From JBHEBG01 sp046557915 (GTDB lineage: Bacteria; Bacteroidota; Bacteroidia; Flavobacteriales; Flavobacteriaceae): a DNA stretch of 64,000 nucleotides. The stretch's first letter is position 1, and each line of letters starts with the position of its first letter. Location of the stretch: the NCBI RefSeq assembly GCF_046557915.1, contig NZ_JBHEBG010000003.1, positions 310,001 to 374,000 of the forward strand. Reading direction: 5' to 3'. This document shows positions 18,713-27,907 of the stretch, piece after piece. The notes beneath the pieces were generated by a model. The model was given only the letters and a program-made list of their open reading frames with translations. It made no database searches and was not told the origin of the DNA. Position numbers and translations under genes: made by a program.

Positions 18713-18828
18713 AAGGTTCTTCCTTCGAAACAAATTGGAGATTAAAAGTTAGGAAAGCCCAAGTTTGGACCGCTAACTTTGAACAATTAAAAATTTTAAG
18801 CGAAATTTACGCAAATTACTAGGAATAC

Positions 18829-19371
18829 ATGCAGCAAACCTCGGAACAGTACAATGCCGTCGTAAAAATTTGTCGAGATCTATTTTTAAAGAAGATGAAG
18901 GATTACGGTAGTGCTTGGCGTATTTTAAGACTTCCCTCATTAACCGACCAGATATACATAAAAGCGCAGCGCATACGAAGCTTACAGCAAAATAAGGTGC
19001 GAAAGGTAGATGAGGACGAGAGGGCCGAGTTTATTGGTATCATTAACTACGCTATAATGGCTTTGATACAATTGGATAAGGGCATTGTGGATCAACCCGA
19101 TCTTTTACCGGAAGAGGCCTTGGAGCTATATGACCATCGTATTGCGGAGACCAAATCACTTATGGAAGATAAAAACCATGATTACGGGGAGGCTTGGCGA
19201 GATATACGTGTTAGCTCATTGACCGATTTGATTATTCAAAAATTATTAAGAGTGAAGCAAATAGAGGACAATGATGGAAAAACGCTTGTTAGCGAGGGGA
19301 TAGCGGCCAATTATCAGGATATGATCAATTATTCAATTTTCGCCATGATTCATTTGAACCATAAGTCATAA
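18829..19371 (+). CDS. DUF1599 family protein with internal duplication
   Basis: A 180-aa cytoplasmic protein containing two related halves: KKMKDYGSAWRILRLPSLTDQ (about 21-41) and DKNHDYGEAWRDIRVSSLTDL (about 111-131), each followed by a helical segment. This is the DUF1599 signature, a Bacteroidota family often encoded divergently from folP. Function unknown. Four bases precede the next gene, so it leads an operon. Confidence 0.85.
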   Translation: MQQTSEQYNAVVKICRDLFLKKMKDYGSAWRILRLPSLTDQIYIKAQRIRSLQQNKVRKVDEDERAEFIGIINYAIMALIQLDKGIVDQPDLLPEEALELYDHRIAETKSLMEDKNHDYGEAWRDIRVSSLTDLIIQKLLRVKQIEDNDGKTLVSEGIAANYQDMINYSIFAMIHLNHKS

Positions 19372-19375
19372 TAGT

Positions 19376-20473
19376 ATGAAAGTTTTAGTGAATATTGCCC
19401 GGATAATCGTTGGAGTACTTTTCATTATTAGTGGATTTATAAAGCTCAACGATCCTGTAGGGTTTTCTTTTAAATTAGAGGAATACTTTAGCCAAAGTGT
19501 TCTAGACCTACCTTTCTTATTACCCTATGCCTTGGGCATCTCTATTTTTGTAGTTATTTTGGAAGTACTTTTAGGTGTAATGTTACTGATAGGTTTTAGG
19601 GTTAGGGTTACGGTCTGGAGCCTGTTGCTTACGATTGTCTTTTTCACCTTTCTTACCTTCTATTCGGCATATTTTAATAAGGTAACCGACTGTGGTTGTT
19701 TTGGAGATGCGGTTAAACTTACACCGTGGGAGTCTTTTTCCAAGGACGTTGTGCTCTTAGTGCTGATATTGGTTCTTTTTATGGGCAAAAAGTATATCGT
19801 TTCCTTTCTAGACATAAATTTACAACGGATGGTCACCATTTTTACCTTGGTGGCCTGTGGCCTTTTTTGCTATCATGTGCTTAATCATTTACCATCAATC
19901 GATTTTAGACCCTACAAAATTGGCGTTAACATAGAGCAGGCAATGAAAGTGCCAGAGAATGCCCCTAAAGCCATATTTGAGTATGCTTGGAAATTTAAGG
20001 TGGGCAATGAGGAGCAGATTGTGGTTACCAATGGAGATTATCCCTCGGTAGAAGGAGAATTCATCGGTGTAGAAACCACTGAAATACAAAAGGGGTACGA
20101 ACCTCCGGTACATGATTTTACTATTGAAAAAGATGGGGAAGACCTAGCGGCTTCCTTATTGCAGCAAGATAAGCTGGTAATGGTGATAGCTTACGATCTT
20201 AGAAAGAGTAACCTGGATGCCTTTAAAGAAATTAAAACGGTAACCGCCGATGCCCTCGCAAAAGGCTATAAAGTCATAGGAATGTCAGCTTCGGACAATA
20301 ATACAGCGTCGTCCATTATAAAAAAATATGGTCTTGGGTTCGATTTTTATTTTACCGATGAGACCACTTTAAAAACCATAGTGCGTTCTAATCCGGCGAT
20401 TTTGGTACTTAAAAAGGGAACAATAGAGCAAAAGGTGCATTATAACGATTTGGATGATTTGGAGTTTAATTAG
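19376..20473 (+). CDS. DoxX/MauE-like membrane protein fused to a redoxin-like domain (BT_3928 family)
   Basis: 365 aa. Residues 1-145 have four membrane helices with the DoxX-type start IARIIVGVLFIISGFIKLNDP and a TDCGCFGD motif between helices, as in MauE-type proteins. A fifth helix (about 150-170) leads to a periplasmic region whose last ~110 residues look like a thioredoxin fold (KLVMVIAYDLRKSN, KVIGMSASDNNT, NPAILVLKKGT) but lack a CXXC motif. A role in envelope redox or respiratory maturation is plausible but inferred. It sits between the DUF1599 gene and tpiA. Confidence 0.82.
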   Translation: MKVLVNIARIIVGVLFIISGFIKLNDPVGFSFKLEEYFSQSVLDLPFLLPYALGISIFVVILEVLLGVMLLIGFRVRVTVWSLLLTIVFFTFLTFYSAYFNKVTDCGCFGDAVKLTPWESFSKDVVLLVLILVLFMGKKYIVSFLDINLQRMVTIFTLVACGLFCYHVLNHLPSIDFRPYKIGVNIEQAMKVPENAPKAIFEYAWKFKVGNEEQIVVTNGDYPSVEGEFIGVETTEIQKGYEPPVHDFTIEKDGEDLAASLLQQDKLVMVIAYDLRKSNLDAFKEIKTVTADALAKGYKVIGMSASDNNTASSIIKKYGLGFDFYFTDETTLKTIVRSNPAILVLKKGTIEQKVHYNDLDDLEFN

Positions 20474-20570
20474 GAAAGAACAGACATCTCAATTTAATGA
20501 TAGGACACTAGACGCACTAATGCAAATACTAAACTAGAAACAAATAGCTACAAACGGAAAACTAAAACTG

Positions 20571-21320
20571 ATGAGAAATAAAATTGTTGCTGGAAATTGG
20601 AAAATGAACAAAAACCTTTCCGAAACGGAATCCTTGCTTAGGGAACTTTCGGCAAAACTACCAGATACCGACGCCGAGGTAATGGTGGCACCAACCTTTG
20701 TTAACCTTTCCGGGGCAGTCCATTGCCTGGAATCGTCTATTATACAGGTTATTGCACAAAACATGCATTTTGCGGAAAGTGGGGCTTTTACGGGGGAGAT
20801 ATCTGCCGATATGCTATTGAATATTGAGGTGGATACCGTAATTATTGGACACTCAGAACGAAGAGCATTATTTGGCGAAACGGATGAGATTCTTGCGAAA
20901 AAGGTAAAGGCCGCACTTGCAAAAAATATGCGGGTAATGTTTTGTTTTGGAGAGGAATTAGGAGACCGTAAATCTGAAAATCAGTTCAATATCGTGGAAA
21001 GTCAATTAAAAAATGCACTTTTCAATTTGGATGCTGATTCATGGTCTAGACTTGTATTGGCCTACGAACCCGTTTGGGCCATTGGTACTGGCGAGACCGC
21101 TTCTCCGGAACAAGCCCAGGAAATGCACGCCTTTATCCGAAATACAATTTCGCAAACCTATTCGGCGGATATAGCAGAGCGTGTTTCCATTTTGTACGGC
21201 GGAAGTGTAAAACCTTCAAATGCCAAAGAAATATTCTCCAAGCCAGATGTAGACGGTGGTTTAATAGGAGGAGCGTCCTTGGTAGCGGATGATTTTGTTG
21301 GGATTATTAAATCGATTTAA
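20571..21320 (+). CDS. tpiA: Triosephosphate isomerase
   Basis: Interconverts dihydroxyacetone phosphate and glyceraldehyde 3-phosphate in glycolysis. The 249-aa TIM barrel has the catalytic Lys in GNWKMNK, His in IIGHSERR, Glu in AYEPVWAIGTG and the phosphate-binding YGGSVKPSN and GGLIGGASL. Full length. In line with prmA and clpS downstream. Confidence 0.97.
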   Translation: MRNKIVAGNWKMNKNLSETESLLRELSAKLPDTDAEVMVAPTFVNLSGAVHCLESSIIQVIAQNMHFAESGAFTGEISADMLLNIEVDTVIIGHSERRALFGETDEILAKKVKAALAKNMRVMFCFGEELGDRKSENQFNIVESQLKNALFNLDADSWSRLVLAYEPVWAIGTGETASPEQAQEMHAFIRNTISQTYSADIAERVSILYGGSVKPSNAKEIFSKPDVDGGLIGGASLVADDFVGIIKSI

Positions 21321-21372
21321 AAAATAGGGACTCTAAATTTCCTTCGCCCTTTAGTACCTTATCCAATAATCA

Positions 21373-22209
21373 GTGGAATATAACAGTTACATAGCGTACA
21401 GTTTTAAAATAAGTCCACTGCAACCGGCAATGGATATTCTTATTGCTGAATTAAGTACGGAAGGTTTTGAGAGTTTTGTGGAAGAGGAGGACGGCCTTTT
21501 GGCTTACATTAAAAAGGAGGATTGGAGCAAGGAAACCTTAAATTCCATTCAAATTTTAAGGAACCACGATTTTAAAATACAACATACTTTTAGCGAGATA
21601 GCACAAGAAAATTGGAACGCGGTCTGGGAAAGTAGTTTTGATCCTATTGAAGTAGGGAAAGATTGCGTTGTACGGGCACCATTTCACAAAAAGCCCGAGG
21701 TAAGATTCGATATTGTCATTGAACCAAAAATGAGTTTTGGAACAGGGCATCACGAAACAACCCATATGATGATTCAACATATATTGGGCAATGAGATAGC
21801 GGGGAAATCGGTTTTGGATATGGGAAGTGGCACAGGAGTGCTTGCCATATTGGCGGCCATGAAAGGTGCCACCAACGTTGACGCCATAGATATTGATCAT
21901 TGGTGTTACCTTAATGCCATAGAGAACGTTACCAGAAATGGACAGCAACATATAAATGTTCTAGAAGGGGATGTCGCCTTGCTTACCAACAGGAAATACG
22001 ACATTATTTTGGCCAATATCAATAGAAATATACTGCTGAACGACATACCCATTTACGTTGGTTGTCTTAAAGCAAAGGGAAGCTTGTTTTTAAGTGGATT
22101 TTACTTGGAAGACATGCCTTTAATCAGTCAAAAATGCAAAGAGAATGGTCTTAAATTTGAAAAAAACTTGAAAATTAATAATTGGGTTGCTGTAAAATAT
22201 GTATTTTAG
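21373..22209 (+). CDS. prmA: Ribosomal protein L11 methyltransferase
   Basis: SAM-dependent trimethylation of ribosomal protein L11. The 278-aa product has an N-terminal substrate-recognition domain (1-120) and a Rossmann methyltransferase domain with the SAM motif VLDMGSGTGVLAILAA and the NPPY-equivalent ILANINRN. GTG start at 21373, chosen because the conserved N-terminus begins there and no ATG fits. Precedes clpS, a common Bacteroidota order. Confidence 0.93.
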   Translation: MEYNSYIAYSFKISPLQPAMDILIAELSTEGFESFVEEEDGLLAYIKKEDWSKETLNSIQILRNHDFKIQHTFSEIAQENWNAVWESSFDPIEVGKDCVVRAPFHKKPEVRFDIVIEPKMSFGTGHHETTHMMIQHILGNEIAGKSVLDMGSGTGVLAILAAMKGATNVDAIDIDHWCYLNAIENVTRNGQQHINVLEGDVALLTNRKYDIILANINRNILLNDIPIYVGCLKAKGSLFLSGFYLEDMPLISQKCKENGLKFEKNLKINNWVAVKYVF

Positions 22210-22230
22210 TTAGTGTCAAAACCTAAATCT

Positions 22231-22506
22231 ATGAGCTCCAAGGAAAAATTCTCGGAAGACCTTCTTGTAGAAGAGGAAACCGTTAAACAGAATGAGATTA
22301 TACTGTTCAACGATGATGTGAATACGTTTGAGCACGTAATCGAAACTTTAATAGACGTTTGCGAACATAGCCCGGAACAAGCTGAACAATGCTCCCTTAT
22401 TGTCCATTATAATGGGAAATGTACCGTTAAAACAGGAGAATACGATTACCTAAAACCTAGATGTAGCAGATTGCTACAAGCAGGTCTTAATGCGGAAATT
22501 GCGTAA
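22231..22506 (+). CDS. clpS: ATP-dependent Clp protease adaptor ClpS
   Basis: Delivers N-degron substrates to ClpAP-type proteases. The 91-aa protein contains the core IILFNDDVNTFEHVIETLI and the EQAEQCSLIVHYNGKC segment of the ClpS fold. A GTG at 22213 would add six residues; I chose the ATG at 22231 because Bacteroidota ClpS proteins usually start MS-K-EK at this place. Downstream of prmA with the stop 21 bases before the ATG. Confidence 0.93.
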   Translation: MSSKEKFSEDLLVEEETVKQNEIILFNDDVNTFEHVIETLIDVCEHSPEQAEQCSLIVHYNGKCTVKTGEYDYLKPRCSRLLQAGLNAEIA

Positions 22507-22583
22507 CCCCTTATTTACAAGCTTTAAGTCCACCCGTTAATATACTTTTGTTACCTTTAAAGGAAACTCCTGCCTAAACAGTG

Positions 22584-23002
22584 CAGTTGGAGAAACTTGC
22601 TCGTAATCAAGGCATTACTTTTTTCTTCAATGACTTTGAACAGGAATTATCCACTTGTGCTGGTTAAAATCAATATTGGGAACATGTAGGCCGGGAGCAA
22701 GATATTATTGAAGGAACCTTTAACGACCCACCAATTTTACTGGAAACGGTAGATATAGGCTCGCCAAAGTTCCCAGAGCGTTTGATAACTTTCATGTTTA
22801 CAACATGGAAGGGAGCGCAAAGGAAACAATTTTCTTTGTTGATGGGGTTGTACTCTATGAGGTTTCCAATAATGATACCCCGTCTTTTTACCAAAGGTTT
22901 TCCTTATTCCAATATTGCATGGGAGATACTTTGAGAGGCGTTATTGATGCAGGGCTTTTGGAGTCTATGATGGAGGTTAACTACATTAGATTATATAAGT
23001 AA
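22584..23002 (+). pseudogene. Decayed GH16 endo-glucanase, C-terminal part
   Basis: Translation in two frames recovers a GH16 laminarinase-like protein. In the frame of 22587: LEKLARNQG, then CAG, stop, NQYWEHVGREQDIIEGTFNDP (22656 on), where intact enzymes read CGEIDIMEHVG; the catalytic ExDxxE is thus destroyed by a stop and substitutions. After a frameshift, the frame of 22784 gives DNFHVYNMEGSAKE, IFFVDGVVLYE and, at the end, GVIDAGL and MMEVNYIRLYK, the usual GH16 C-terminus. No signal peptide or N-terminal half remains. It lies directly upstream of an intact sugar transporter, so it is probably the lost hydrolase of that locus. Confidence 0.75.
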
Positions 23003-23080
23003 GTTTGATTTAGTTAATTTAGAAAAATTTTAGTTTACAGTAAAGAACATTGCGTAAGCAAATAACCAAACCAAGAAATT

Positions 23081-24622
23081 ATGGAAGAACCAGCCAAAGT
23101 AGTTAAGATGAACAAGTCCTATACCATTCTAATAAGTCTCATTGTAGCACTTGGAGGGTTTTTGTTGGGCTTTGATAGTGCAGTGATCTCAGGAGCTGTT
23201 AAGGGAATAACCGTCTATTTTGAGATGACTGAATGGATGCTGGGCTTTTCTGTAGGATGCGTGGTGTTTGGCGCTATGGCAGGAAACCTTATGGCCGGAC
23301 CCCTGGCCGATATTTTTGGAAGAAAAAAAATCTTAATTATAGTTGCCGCCCTTTTTACGGTTTCGGCCACTTGGTCGGCTTTTGCTACAGGATACACAGA
23401 GTTTATAATTGCCCGTATAATAGGAGGAATTGGCATAGGCGGTGCCATATTGATAGCACCAATTTATATTGCGGAAATAGCACCTCCCAAACTTAGGGGT
23501 AGTTTGGTGTCCTTTAATCAATTGAATATTGTGCTAGGGATATCCGTGGCTTATTTCTCCAACTATTTTTTGGTAAATATGGAAGGGGAAAGCTGGCGGT
23601 GGATGTTGGGTGTAGAAGCTATTCCTGCAGCCATATACTTTCTGGCCCTGTTTACGGTTCCAAGAAGCCCAAGGTGGTTGATCCTAAAATTGAACAAGGT
23701 AGAATTGGCCCGAAAAATTTTAATGAAAATAGGTGGTGAAGAATATGCGGAGGTAACGATTGCCGAAATTCAAAGAGGAACAACAAAAAAAGAAGAGAAA
23801 GGTACCCTCGCAGAGATTTTTAAAAGTAAATACACTACCATCATGATCATTGCGCTTGGTATCGCCTTTTTTCAGCAGATAACAGGTATCAACGCAGTTT
23901 TTTATTATGCTCCCACCATTTTTGAACAAGCGGGCGGAAGTACAGATTCTTCTTTTTTACAGGCTATTGTTGTAGGTCTTACTAATTTGGTTTTTACCTT
24001 GGTCGCCATTTGGTTAATAGACAAATTGGGAAGAAAACCCTTGTTGTTGATCGGTACCAGCTTTATGACCATAGCGTTATTGATGGCTACCTTTGCATTT
24101 AGCAATGCCACTTATAATTTTAGTTCGGAAAACTTGGATAAAGTAGGTGATGTGGAGGTTAAAACGGCCTTAATGGAGTTAAAGGACAAATCCTTTGAGA
24201 ATCAAGGTGTATTGTTTGAAACGGTATCCGAAAAATTGGATGAGGCACAGTTTTTAAAGTTTAAACGCAACGAGATTACCAATTTCATCAATATCAATGC
24301 AACCTTGGTTTTAATAGCCATTTTGCTGTACGTTGCAGCATTTGCTATTTCCCTGGGACCTGTAATGTGGACATTGATTTCGGAAGTATTTCCAAATAAA
24401 ATAAAAGGAATCGCTATTTCGGTAGTAGGTTTTTTCAATTCCTTGGTGAGTTTTTCAGTAACTCAGATTTTTCCGTGGGAATTGTCCAATCTAGGACCTA
24501 CAACCACTTTTGCCATTTATGCATTGCTCTCGCTTTTCGCGGTCTTCTTTGTGCATAAGTTTGTAATCGAAACTAAGGGAAGGACCTTGGAGGAAGTTCA
24601 GGAATTATTAATCAGAAAATAA
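23081..24622 (+). CDS. Sugar porter family MFS transporter
   Basis: A 513-aa, 12-helix proton-coupled sugar transporter of the SP family (XylE/AraE/GLUT type). Diagnostic motifs: GGFLLGFDSAVISGA in helix 1, GPLADIFGRKK, PPKLRGSLVSFNQL, PRSPRWL after helix 6, QQITGINAVFYYAPTIF in helix 7, DKLGRKPLL and the C-terminal ETKGRTLEEVQ. A longer loop (about 350-395) sits between helices 9 and 10. The substrate is likely a hexose or pentose. Encoded 7 bases upstream of a glycosidase-like lipoprotein, so it probably imports the sugar released by it. Confidence 0.92.
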   Translation: MEEPAKVVKMNKSYTILISLIVALGGFLLGFDSAVISGAVKGITVYFEMTEWMLGFSVGCVVFGAMAGNLMAGPLADIFGRKKILIIVAALFTVSATWSAFATGYTEFIIARIIGGIGIGGAILIAPIYIAEIAPPKLRGSLVSFNQLNIVLGISVAYFSNYFLVNMEGESWRWMLGVEAIPAAIYFLALFTVPRSPRWLILKLNKVELARKILMKIGGEEYAEVTIAEIQRGTTKKEEKGTLAEIFKSKYTTIMIIALGIAFFQQITGINAVFYYAPTIFEQAGGSTDSSFLQAIVVGLTNLVFTLVAIWLIDKLGRKPLLLIGTSFMTIALLMATFAFSNATYNFSSENLDKVGDVEVKTALMELKDKSFENQGVLFETVSEKLDEAQFLKFKRNEITNFININATLVLIAILLYVAAFAISLGPVMWTLISEVFPNKIKGIAISVVGFFNSLVSFSVTQIFPWELSNLGPTTTFAIYALLSLFAVFFVHKFVIETKGRTLEEVQELLIRK

Positions 24623-24629
24623 TACGATT

Positions 24630-25949
24630 ATGATCAGAATATTTTGGATATGCTGTTTTTGTTTCTTGCTATCTTGCAAAGAAAACACTCAAAAAAAGGA
24701 CTTAAAAGGAGAGTTTGCCGAAGAAACAGGTCCTGCCAAGGTAGAGGTAAGACAGGAAGGCGATAAGTACCAATTGTATGTAGATAACGAACCATTCTAT
24801 ATCAAAGGGGCAGGATTGGAGTTTGGTGATATTAAAACCTTGGCCATGCACAATGCAAACTCTTTTAGAACATGGCGAACAGAAAATGGTGAAAGGTCGG
24901 CCAAAGAAGTATTGGACGAGGCACATGAAAATGGACTTATGGTATCCATGGGTATTGAAGTCGGCAGGGAACGACATGGTTTTGACTATGATGATCCGGT
25001 AGCTGTAGCCAATCAATTGGCAGAAATAAAGAAACAGGTAGTAGCTTTAAAAGATCATCCGGCCTTACTGATTTGGGGAATTGGCAATGAACTTAACTTG
25101 CACTATACCAATCCAAAAGTATGGGATGCCGTTAATGACATTTCCAAAATGATCCACAGCTTGGATCCCAATCATCCCACAACAACTAGCTTGGCAGGTA
25201 TTGAACAACAAGAAATAACCTATATACAGGAACGATGTACGGATTTGGATATACTTGCTGTTCAGATGTACGGCGATTTACCCGATTTGCCACGGTTAAT
25301 CGAAGAATTTGGATGGGAAGGTCCCTATATGGTAACAGAATGGGGAGCCACAGGCCATTGGGAGGTTCCTCAAACATCATGGGGAGCACCTATAGAAGAC
25401 AATAGTACCGTTAAAGCCGCTAATTATTTAAAGCGATATAAAAAAGGCATTGAGGCAGACTCCTTACAATGCATAGGGTCCTATGTTTTTCTATGGGGCA
25501 ACAAACAAGAAAGAACACCTACTTGGTATGGTATTTTCTTGGAAGACGGACAAGAAACCGAATCAGTAGATGTAATGCATTATGTATGGAATGGCGAATG
25601 GCCAAGTAATAGAACGCCTGCTATCAAAACCTTTGTCCTGGACGGTAAGGTACCACAAGATAATATTTACCTGGTAGCGGGAAAAGAATACAATGCCACT
25701 ATAGAAATTATGGATTACGAGAACGACACCCTGACCTTTACATGGGAAATAATGGCAGAAAGCACCGATCTTAAACATGGTGGAGACGAGGAAAAAAGAC
25801 CGGACGCCATAGCAGGTGCTATAGTTTCACAGCAAGATAATTCAGTTACGGTAAGAGCTCCCGATAATGGGGCCTATAGATTATTTGTGTATGTCAATGA
25901 TGGCCAAAACCATTCCGCTACAGCCAATATCCCCTTTATGGTGAACTAA
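24630..25949 (+). CDS. Glycoside hydrolase-like lipoprotein (clan A TIM barrel)
   Basis: 439 aa, lipoprotein signal LLSC with Cys16. Residues about 50-310 form a TIM barrel related to GH2/GH5-type catalytic domains: YIKGAGLEFG, NSFRTWRT, the acid/base motif IWGIGNELN (Glu154) and the probable nucleophile in YMVTEWGATG (Glu237). The last ~100 residues form an Ig/PKD-like beta domain (YENDTLTFTWEI, YRLFVYVNDG). The intact catalytic pair suggests an active retaining beta-glycosidase on the cell surface or in the periplasm. Substrate unknown, perhaps a beta-glucan given the neighbouring GH16 remnant. Confidence 0.8.
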   Translation: MIRIFWICCFCFLLSCKENTQKKDLKGEFAEETGPAKVEVRQEGDKYQLYVDNEPFYIKGAGLEFGDIKTLAMHNANSFRTWRTENGERSAKEVLDEAHENGLMVSMGIEVGRERHGFDYDDPVAVANQLAEIKKQVVALKDHPALLIWGIGNELNLHYTNPKVWDAVNDISKMIHSLDPNHPTTTSLAGIEQQEITYIQERCTDLDILAVQMYGDLPDLPRLIEEFGWEGPYMVTEWGATGHWEVPQTSWGAPIEDNSTVKAANYLKRYKKGIEADSLQCIGSYVFLWGNKQERTPTWYGIFLEDGQETESVDVMHYVWNGEWPSNRTPAIKTFVLDGKVPQDNIYLVAGKEYNATIEIMDYENDTLTFTWEIMAESTDLKHGGDEEKRPDAIAGAIVSQQDNSVTVRAPDNGAYRLFVYVNDGQNHSATANIPFMVN

Positions 25950-26062
25950 GAGAATAGGATTGCAATAAAGTACGGAAGTTGGTATAGCGAATATAACGCA
26001 TTGTTCGTTATAGGCTTAGTGCCGCAAGGATACTATCAAGTTATCTGAACGCCATTTGGTTA

Positions 26063-26476
26063 TCAATGAGGCAATCTGTTTTTTAACAGACCGTAGGCAA
26101 AGGTGCCCAAAACAGCTGCCGCAATTACAATAAGCATGCTATAAACTCCTGTGCCAAGTAAAATGTACATAGGTCCGGGGCATGCACCCGCAAGCGCCCA
26201 TCCAAGCCCAAAAATTGTTCCTCCAAGAATGTAACGGATAAAGCCGGGCTCTTTAGGCGTAAGATGCACATGTCCACCGGTTATATTTTTTATACCGAAT
26301 TTTTTCATTGCCCAAAGGAATCCGCCACCAATAAAAACAGCAGAACCAATAATACCGTACATATGGAACGATTGAAATTTGAACATTTCAAAAATACGGT
26401 ACCAGGACACGGCCTCTGATTTAACCAGAATTATTCCGAAGAAGACACCAACAAGTAAAAATTTTAAAAACTTCAT
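26063..26476 (-). CDS. YeeE/YedE-type transporter, second half (DUF6691-like)
   Basis: A 137-aa, four-helix membrane protein with YILGGTIFGLGWALAGACPGPMYILLG, containing the conserved Cys of the YeeE/YedE (thiosulfate/sulfur compound uptake) family. The partner half is encoded just upstream with a 2-base gap. In longer homologues the two halves are one polypeptide. Likely an inner membrane sulfur-compound transporter. Confidence 0.85.
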   Translation of the reverse strand: MKFLKFLLVGVFFGIILVKSEAVSWYRIFEMFKFQSFHMYGIIGSAVFIGGGFLWAMKKFGIKNITGGHVHLTPKEPGFIRYILGGTIFGLGWALAGACPGPMYILLGTGVYSMLIVIAAAVLGTFAYGLLKNRLPH

Positions 26477-26478
26477 AC

Positions 26479-27036
26479 CTAAAAAATAAGGGGTAATAAA
26501 AAATGGGTCATTAAAAGACCTCCGATAAAAAAACCGATAACGGCAATAAGGGATGGAAGTTGCAGATTACTCAATCCTGTGATGGCATGGCCAGAAGTGC
26601 ATCCGCCGGCATATCGTGTGCCAAAACCTACCAAAAAACCGGCAATGATCAAAATGGCCAATCCTTTTAACGTTAGAACACCCTTCCAACCATAGATTTC
26701 TGCAGGTAATAGAGATTCTCCCACTTGTGAAAATCCAAGCTGTTCCAAATCCATAATGGTATTCGGATTTAACGCAATAGTGGAATTGTCCGATAAAAAT
26801 TGGGTAGCAATAAAGCCTCCGATTATAGCACCAAGAACTACAATGAGGTTCCAGCGATAACTTTTCCAATCAAACCTAAAAAACTCGGTGTATTTACCCG
26901 CTCCGGCCATACTGCAAAGCGTTTTTAAGTTGGAGGACATTCCAAATGTCTTTCCAAAATACACCAGCACCAGTAGTACAGAAGCGATTAAAGGGCCCGA
27001 AACATACCATGGCCAAGGTTTCAATAGAAATTCCAT
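26479..27036 (-). CDS. YeeE/YedE-type transporter, first half
   Basis: A 185-aa membrane protein with four or five helices and the signature GTRYAGGCTSGHAITGLSNLQ, whose Cys is thought to relay thiosulfate in this family (TsuA-like). Forms a two-gene operon with the next gene, a split arrangement known from many bacteria. No rhodanese or sulfurtransferase gene is seen beside it here, which leaves the fate of the sulfur open. Confidence 0.87.
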   Translation of the reverse strand: MEFLLKPWPWYVSGPLIASVLLVLVYFGKTFGMSSNLKTLCSMAGAGKYTEFFRFDWKSYRWNLIVVLGAIIGGFIATQFLSDNSTIALNPNTIMDLEQLGFSQVGESLLPAEIYGWKGVLTLKGLAILIIAGFLVGFGTRYAGGCTSGHAITGLSNLQLPSLIAVIGFFIGGLLMTHFLLPLIF

Positions 27037-27139
27037 CCAACATTTTTATCAAAAGTAATGAGCACTAGGTAAAGTCTGCGTAATGAAAGTTACAGAACAT
27101 ATAGTTAAATTTCCTTAAGACTTATAAAAGCAAAGCGGT

Positions 27140-27622
27140 CTAATTTACTATACGCCTTTCATAGACATAGCTAAGCACACCAGGTAAATTTTCGCCCACT
27201 GTATTCACCAGCTTGTCTCCTTCTATCTGCATGGTACTTAGTGCCGGATCACCAGAAAATGTAATGGAGGTCTCGTTAGAGAACCATGTGCCAGTAGCTG
27301 AAGTAGCATCGATACAATTTATTTCGAAAAGCCCTCCGGTAATTGTGGTAACGCTTAGCCCTACCTGATCAAATGTCCATTGGAGATCTCCATCGATCAA
27401 TAATGTTCCAGACAGGCAATCTAATTCATCCACCACATTGGTAGATAAGGTTCCATCGGTGTTTAGATCCTGACCTTCGCTAATATTCACTTCTACCAGA
27501 TCCCAGAGGCCAAGCACCTCAAAATTTGGCGGTTCAATAGGGTTATCGTCAGAACTTACGTTGCATGAGGAGATGGTCAATGCCATCAAAAGAAAAATAA
27601 AAGAGTTTACAGAAAATTTCAT
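27140..27622 (-). CDS. Lipocalin-like hypothetical lipoprotein
   Basis: A 160-aa protein with lipoprotein signal ALTISSCNVSS (Cys20), then a short linker and a beta-rich domain opening with LGLWDLVEVNIS and closing with SYVYERRI, with a conserved-looking Cys pair (DCLSG, INCID). This is the layout of the lipocalin-like domain proteins common in flavobacteria. Function unknown. Confidence 0.75.
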   Translation of the reverse strand: MKFSVNSFIFLLMALTISSCNVSSDDNPIEPPNFEVLGLWDLVEVNISEGQDLNTDGTLSTNVVDELDCLSGTLLIDGDLQWTFDQVGLSVTTITGGLFEINCIDATSATGTWFSNETSITFSGDPALSTMQIEGDKLVNTVGENLPGVLSYVYERRIVN

Positions 27623-27907
27623 AACAAGCTAATTTTTATGGAATATTATCGATTTTTTAGTAGAAGTAAAAATATCTTATGTACTATTTAACGTTAATTT
27701 TTCAAATTCCTTATCCATAGGGTCCCATAGCGGCTGTAGAATTTGGTTCCTGAGGATTTTTATGGTAAATCTTTATAGTATGCAGCCCATTTGTGGTGCA
27801 AACCGATTGTTTGTAAAAAGATGATATTTAGCCAACAATTTCTTTAAACCCATTAAAGCTATGCTTTGGATACTTAGGGTATCTTTCAAAAGGAATTGTC
27901 CACTACC

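Noticed and set aside
25993..26012. Hairpin TATAACG/CGTTATA downstream of the glycosidase-like gene
   Set aside because: Only seven base pairs and no T-run, so not called as a terminator.
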